Positions 4,409 to 7,110 of a stretch of 7,110 bases of DNA are shown here, one piece after another; position 1 is the first letter of the stretch, and each line of letters starts with the position of its first letter. Under the pieces are notes generated by a model, which ran no database searches, was not told where the DNA came from, and was given only the letters and a program-made list of their open reading frames with translations. Source of the stretch: Pseudomonadota bacterium (GTDB taxonomy: Bacteria > Desulfobacterota > Anaeroferrophillalia > Anaeroferrophillales > Tharpellaceae); assembly GCA_015486445.1 (NCBI GenBank), contig WFRT01000216.1:1-7110 (forward strand), read 5' to 3'. Both the position numbers and the translations under genes were made by a program.

Positions 4409-5842
4409 ATGCATTCATACCGAAACCGCAGCCGGCCTGCAACCGGAACCGCAGACCTTCGCCTTTTCCCGTTGCTGGTCGGCATTTTCCTGTTGCTGCT
4501 GGCGCCGGCCGTCGAGGCCGCCGGCCCGGCCCTGAGCCTCCACCAGGCGATCAACCGGGCCCTGGAAAACAATCCCCGGCTGCAGGCCGGCAGCACCCGG
4601 ATTGAAAGCGCTAAGGCCGGGAAGGAGGCCAGCCAGGGCACCCTCTATCCCCGTCTCGACGCCTACGCCGGCTACACCCGGACCAACAACCCGATGCTGA
4701 TCATCCCGATGAAGGCCCTGCCTCCGGCCTCCACCCCCGAGTTTACCCGCAATCACTACCGGGCCGGCCTCAACGCCGTCCTGCCCCTGTATGAAGGGGG
4801 GCGGCGCTGGGCAAAAATCACGATGGCCGAACTCGGGGAGAAGATCTCCCGCCAGGGGCTGGCCTCAAGCCGCCAGGAAATCATTGCCGCGGTCACCAGG
4901 ACCTTCGACCTGATTCTTTCGCTGGCGGCCCTGGAAAAGGCCCAGGGCAAGGCCCTGGCGGCGCTGGAAAAGGCCCGCGACGATGCCCGCCGCCGGCTGC
5001 AGCTGGGCCGGGCGGCTCCGGTCGAGGTCATGAAGATGGATACCCAGGTGGCCGACCAGCGCTATGTTTTGACCCACACCCGCCAGGCCCGGCTCCGGGC
5101 CCGGCAACAGCTGGCAGCCCTGCTCGGCGACGATCCCAGGGCGCCGCCCGAGGTCAGCGGCCGGCTCTCCACAGAGGTCAACATCCCCGAGGCCACCGGC
5201 GCCGATGACCAGGAACTTGTCGCCGCCCGCCCCGATCTGCAAAAAGCAGCCCGGCAGATCGAACTGACCGACAACAAAATCAAGCTGGAAAACGGCGGCA
5301 ACCTGCCCGACATCTCCCTGGTCGGCGACTACGGCCGGCGAGCCGGCTCGGGGATGAACGATCACGAAGAGGTCTGGAGCGCCGGCGTCAACCTGACTTT
5401 CAACCTGTTTGCCGGCGGCTCGATCAGCGCCCGGGTGCGGCAGGCGGAAAAACAACGCGAAACGGCCCGGCAGGAGTACCGCAACCTTAAGTTGCAGGCC
5501 CTGACCGAGGTCCACCAGGCCCGAACCCGGATTGCCGAGGCCCGCAGCAAGCTCAAGATGGCCGACCAGGCGATCGCCAGCGCCCGGGAGACCTACCGGA
5601 TCGAGGAACTCAAATATAAAACCGGGGCCGGCACCATCACCGACAGCCTGCTGGCCCAGGCCGCCTGGTTCCAGGCCGAGGCTCTGAAAGCCGACGCCCT
5701 CTACGAACTCAACACCGCTGCCGTCGACCTGGAGCTGGCCCTCGGCACCAGCGACCGTGACTTCAGCCCGCCTGCCGACAGCCAGGCAACAGCGGACAAA
5801 ACAGCGGCGGCCGCGCCGGCCGGCCCTAACCCCGGGGAATAA
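4409..5842 (+). CDS. TolC-family outer-membrane efflux factor
   Basis: The frame is open from 3953, but the protein-like part begins at ATG 4409. This start puts a signal peptide at residues 1-37 (Arg-rich head, LRLFPLLVGIFLLLL core, VEA cleavage). There is no lipobox Cys. No strong Shine-Dalgarno sequence precedes it, so the exact start is less certain. The 477-residue product has the two OEP repeats of TolC proteins. The first starts LSLHQAINRALENNPRLQ, with LPLYEGG near 130. The second starts ARPDLQKAARQIELTDNKIKLENGGNLPDISL, with FNLFAGGSISARV, long Ala/Gln/Arg-rich helices and YKTGAGTITDSLLAQ. TolC proteins trimerise into an outer-membrane barrel plus periplasmic tunnel. The tail after about 455 (Ala/Pro/Thr-rich) is low complexity. 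It overlaps nothing and is followed after 2 bases by the adaptor gene, so the two are co-translated. Confidence 0.88.
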   Translation: MHSYRNRSRPATGTADLRLFPLLVGIFLLLLAPAVEAAGPALSLHQAINRALENNPRLQAGSTRIESAKAGKEASQGTLYPRLDAYAGYTRTNNPMLIIPMKALPPASTPEFTRNHYRAGLNAVLPLYEGGRRWAKITMAELGEKISRQGLASSRQEIIAAVTRTFDLILSLAALEKAQGKALAALEKARDDARRRLQLGRAAPVEVMKMDTQVADQRYVLTHTRQARLRARQQLAALLGDDPRAPPEVSGRLSTEVNIPEATGADDQELVAARPDLQKAARQIELTDNKIKLENGGNLPDISLVGDYGRRAGSGMNDHEEVWSAGVNLTFNLFAGGSISARVRQAEKQRETARQEYRNLKLQALTEVHQARTRIAEARSKLKMADQAIASARETYRIEELKYKTGAGTITDSLLAQAAWFQAEALKADALYELNTAAVDLELALGTSDRDFSPPADSQATADKTAAAAPAGPNPGE

Positions 5843-5844
5843 CC

Positions 5845-6972
5845 ATGCTGAAAAAAATAGTTCTGGTAGTTATCGCGGTCATCCTGGTGGCCGGCGGCAT
5901 CCGCCTGGTGAAAAAGAAAAAAGCCGAAATCCGCAACCTCCCGCTGCCGGAGAAACGGGTGATCGCGGTGCAGACCACGACCGCCGAGGCCGGCAGTTTT
6001 GCCACAGTAAAGCTGCGGCTCGGCAACCTCGAGGCCAAGCAGGCGGCCCGGCTGGCGGCCCGGATCACCGGCCGGATTCTCGAAGTTCAGGTGCGCGAGG
6101 GCGACCGGGTCGAGGCCGGGCAGATCCTGGTCCGGCTTGACGACCGCCGCGAGAAGGACCGGATCGCCGCCCTGAAAGCCGATCTCGGCGCGGCCCGCAC
6201 CAGGTTCCAGACCGATGCGGCGATTTATGCCCGGGACCGCAAACTCTTCAAGGCCAAGGCCATCAGCCGGGAAGCCCTGGACCGCTCGAAATCCCGCCAC
6301 GACGACGCCCGGGCCCGGGTTACCTCCCTCGAGCAGGCCCTGGCCACGGCCCGCACTGAACTCTCCTACACCCTGATCAAGGCCCCGGCCGCCGGCCTCA
6401 TCACCGCCCGGCTGGCCGACCCCGGCGAGCTCGCGACTCCGGGCAAGGCGCTGCTCGGCTTTGAAAACGAAGCCGCCGGCTTTTTCATCCGTGTCAACCT
6501 CCCCCAGGCCGAGCTCTCCCGTTACCGGGTCGGCGGCCCGGTGCGGCTCCGGCCCGACCGGGAGGCCAGCCTGCTTGCGCCCGCAAAGAAGGCGCCCGAA
6601 GCGCTGGCCGCCGCAATCAGCCGCCTCCACCCGGCGGTCGGTAAAAATGACCTGGCGGCCCTCGAGATCGACCTGCCCCGCCGGCCTTTCGACCTGCCGA
6701 CCGGGTCCGAACTCTTCGTCGAACTCCGGGAAAACCAGGTCAAAGGCTTTCGCCTGCCGGCCCGGGCGGTGCTCGAGAACGTCGATAAAAACTGGGTCTA
6801 CACGGTCGACGCCAAAAACCGCATCCACCTGGTCGAGGTTAGCATCAGGTCCCGGGGCGACGGCTGGTTCGTGGTTGACGGCGAGCTGGGCGACCATCCC
6901 CGGGTGGTCGTCGCCCAGGAAAGCGCGCTCCTGCGCCTCCATGAAAAGATGCCGGTCCGGGTGGTGAAATGA
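5845..6972 (+). CDS. RND efflux periplasmic adaptor (membrane-fusion protein)
   Basis: The 375-residue protein starts 2 bases after the tolC stop; GGGGA at the end of tolC serves as ribosome-binding site. An N-terminal hydrophobic segment (about 4-20, IVLVVIAVILVAGGI) followed by KKKK anchors it to the inner membrane, with no lipobox. The first lipoyl half is at 68-100 (ARITGRILEVQVREGDRVEAG). A coiled-coil hairpin follows at about 101-170, then the second lipoyl half (LIKAPAAGLITARLADPGELATPG, 177-200). Beta-barrel and membrane-proximal domains run to the end. Adaptors of this kind hexamerise and bridge the RND pump to the TolC tunnel. Its stop overlaps the start of the next gene (ATGA). No His/Met-rich metal-binding region is visible, so heavy-metal export is not favoured; substrate unknown. 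Confidence 0.88.
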   Translation: MLKKIVLVVIAVILVAGGIRLVKKKKAEIRNLPLPEKRVIAVQTTTAEAGSFATVKLRLGNLEAKQAARLAARITGRILEVQVREGDRVEAGQILVRLDDRREKDRIAALKADLGAARTRFQTDAAIYARDRKLFKAKAISREALDRSKSRHDDARARVTSLEQALATARTELSYTLIKAPAAGLITARLADPGELATPGKALLGFENEAAGFFIRVNLPQAELSRYRVGGPVRLRPDREASLLAPAKKAPEALAAAISRLHPAVGKNDLAALEIDLPRRPFDLPTGSELFVELRENQVKGFRLPARAVLENVDKNWVYTVDAKNRIHLVEVSIRSRGDGWFVVDGELGDHPRVVVAQESALLRLHEKMPVRVVK

Positions 6973-7110
6973 CAAACCGGGGAATTATCGACCGGATGCT
7001 GGCCGCGCCCTACCTGGTAATGTCGGTCATCCTGCTGCTGGCGGCCCTGGGCTTTATCGGCTTCAAGTCCATGCCGCTCAACCTTTTTCCCGACGCCAAC
7101 TACCCGGTCA
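6969..7110 (+). CDS. RND-family inner-membrane efflux pump, 5' end only
   Basis: ATG 6969 overlaps the adaptor's TGA by the ATGA arrangement, so translation is coupled. The 47 visible residues begin MTNRGIIDRMLAAPYLV. Next is the first transmembrane helix (VMSVILLLAALGFIGF) and then SMPLNLFPDANYPV, the post-TM1 pattern of RND pumps (L-x-P-x-x-x-Y-P). The rest, normally about 1000 residues with twelve helices, lies outside the window. Together with the two preceding genes it completes a proton-driven tripartite exporter. An HAE-type (organic substrate) pump is the likeliest class, but too little is visible to decide. Confidence 0.85.
   Translation, partial: MTNRGIIDRMLAAPYLVMSVILLLAALGFIGFKSMPLNLFPDANYPV

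Noticed and set aside
5701..6975. Long minus-strand open frame opposite tolC end and adaptor
   Set aside because: High GC content keeps antisense frames open. The protein is Gly/Asp/Pro-biased with no recognisable domain, while the plus strand encodes a clear adaptor.

Overview
The window is a junction between two kinds of DNA. The left third (about 1-2060) is AT-rich and is laid out as integron gene cassettes. These are single promoterless genes in the same direction, each followed by an attC-like recombination site. The right part (about 2600-7110) is GC-rich chromosomal DNA with long-term resident genes. An octaheme HAO-type cytochrome c, a three-part RND pump and a probable selenoprotein together suggest an anaerobic, cytochrome-rich deltaproteobacterium (Desulfobacterota, Desulfuromonadales/Geobacter-like). 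This placement is inferred from gene content and style, not from a marker gene.

Layout. 1-369: 3' part of a LysE/RhtB-type exporter gene. 377-437: attC site 1. 430-1332: a complete cassette with one gene, a cysteine-rich DUF5714-type protein. 1275-1341: attC site 2. 1333-2058: a cassette gene of the DUF6946 type (possible PD-(D/E)XK fold), ending in only the left half of a third attC. 2060-2600: mixed DNA with a small ORF (2197-2400), a REP-like inverted repeat on either side of it, and two strong terminators. 2644-3891 (minus): octaheme c-type cytochrome of the hydroxylamine oxidoreductase family. 3895-4408: divergent intergenic region with back-to-back promoters in a 9-bp inverted repeat and a long, hairpin-rich leader. 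4409-7110+: tolC-type outer-membrane factor, periplasmic adaptor and the start of an RND inner-membrane pump, tightly packed as one operon.

The most interesting point is the DUF5714 cassette. Its good ribosome-binding site and ATG (465) lead into an in-frame TGA (504-506) directly after a Cys codon, and the frame stays open to the stop at 1269-1271. A perfect 6-bp hairpin with a GGUC apical loop starts 15 bases after the TGA. That fits the bacterial SECIS rules, and the loop is the same as in E. coli fdhF. The simplest reading is a selenoprotein (Cys13-Sec14) carried on a mobile gene cassette, so it would work only in hosts that decode UGA as selenocysteine.

The efflux genes would assemble into an inner membrane-periplasm-outer membrane pump. 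The cytochrome would act in the periplasm in nitrogen-oxide or hydroxylamine redox chemistry. Nothing in the window links the two functionally except the shared divergent promoter region.
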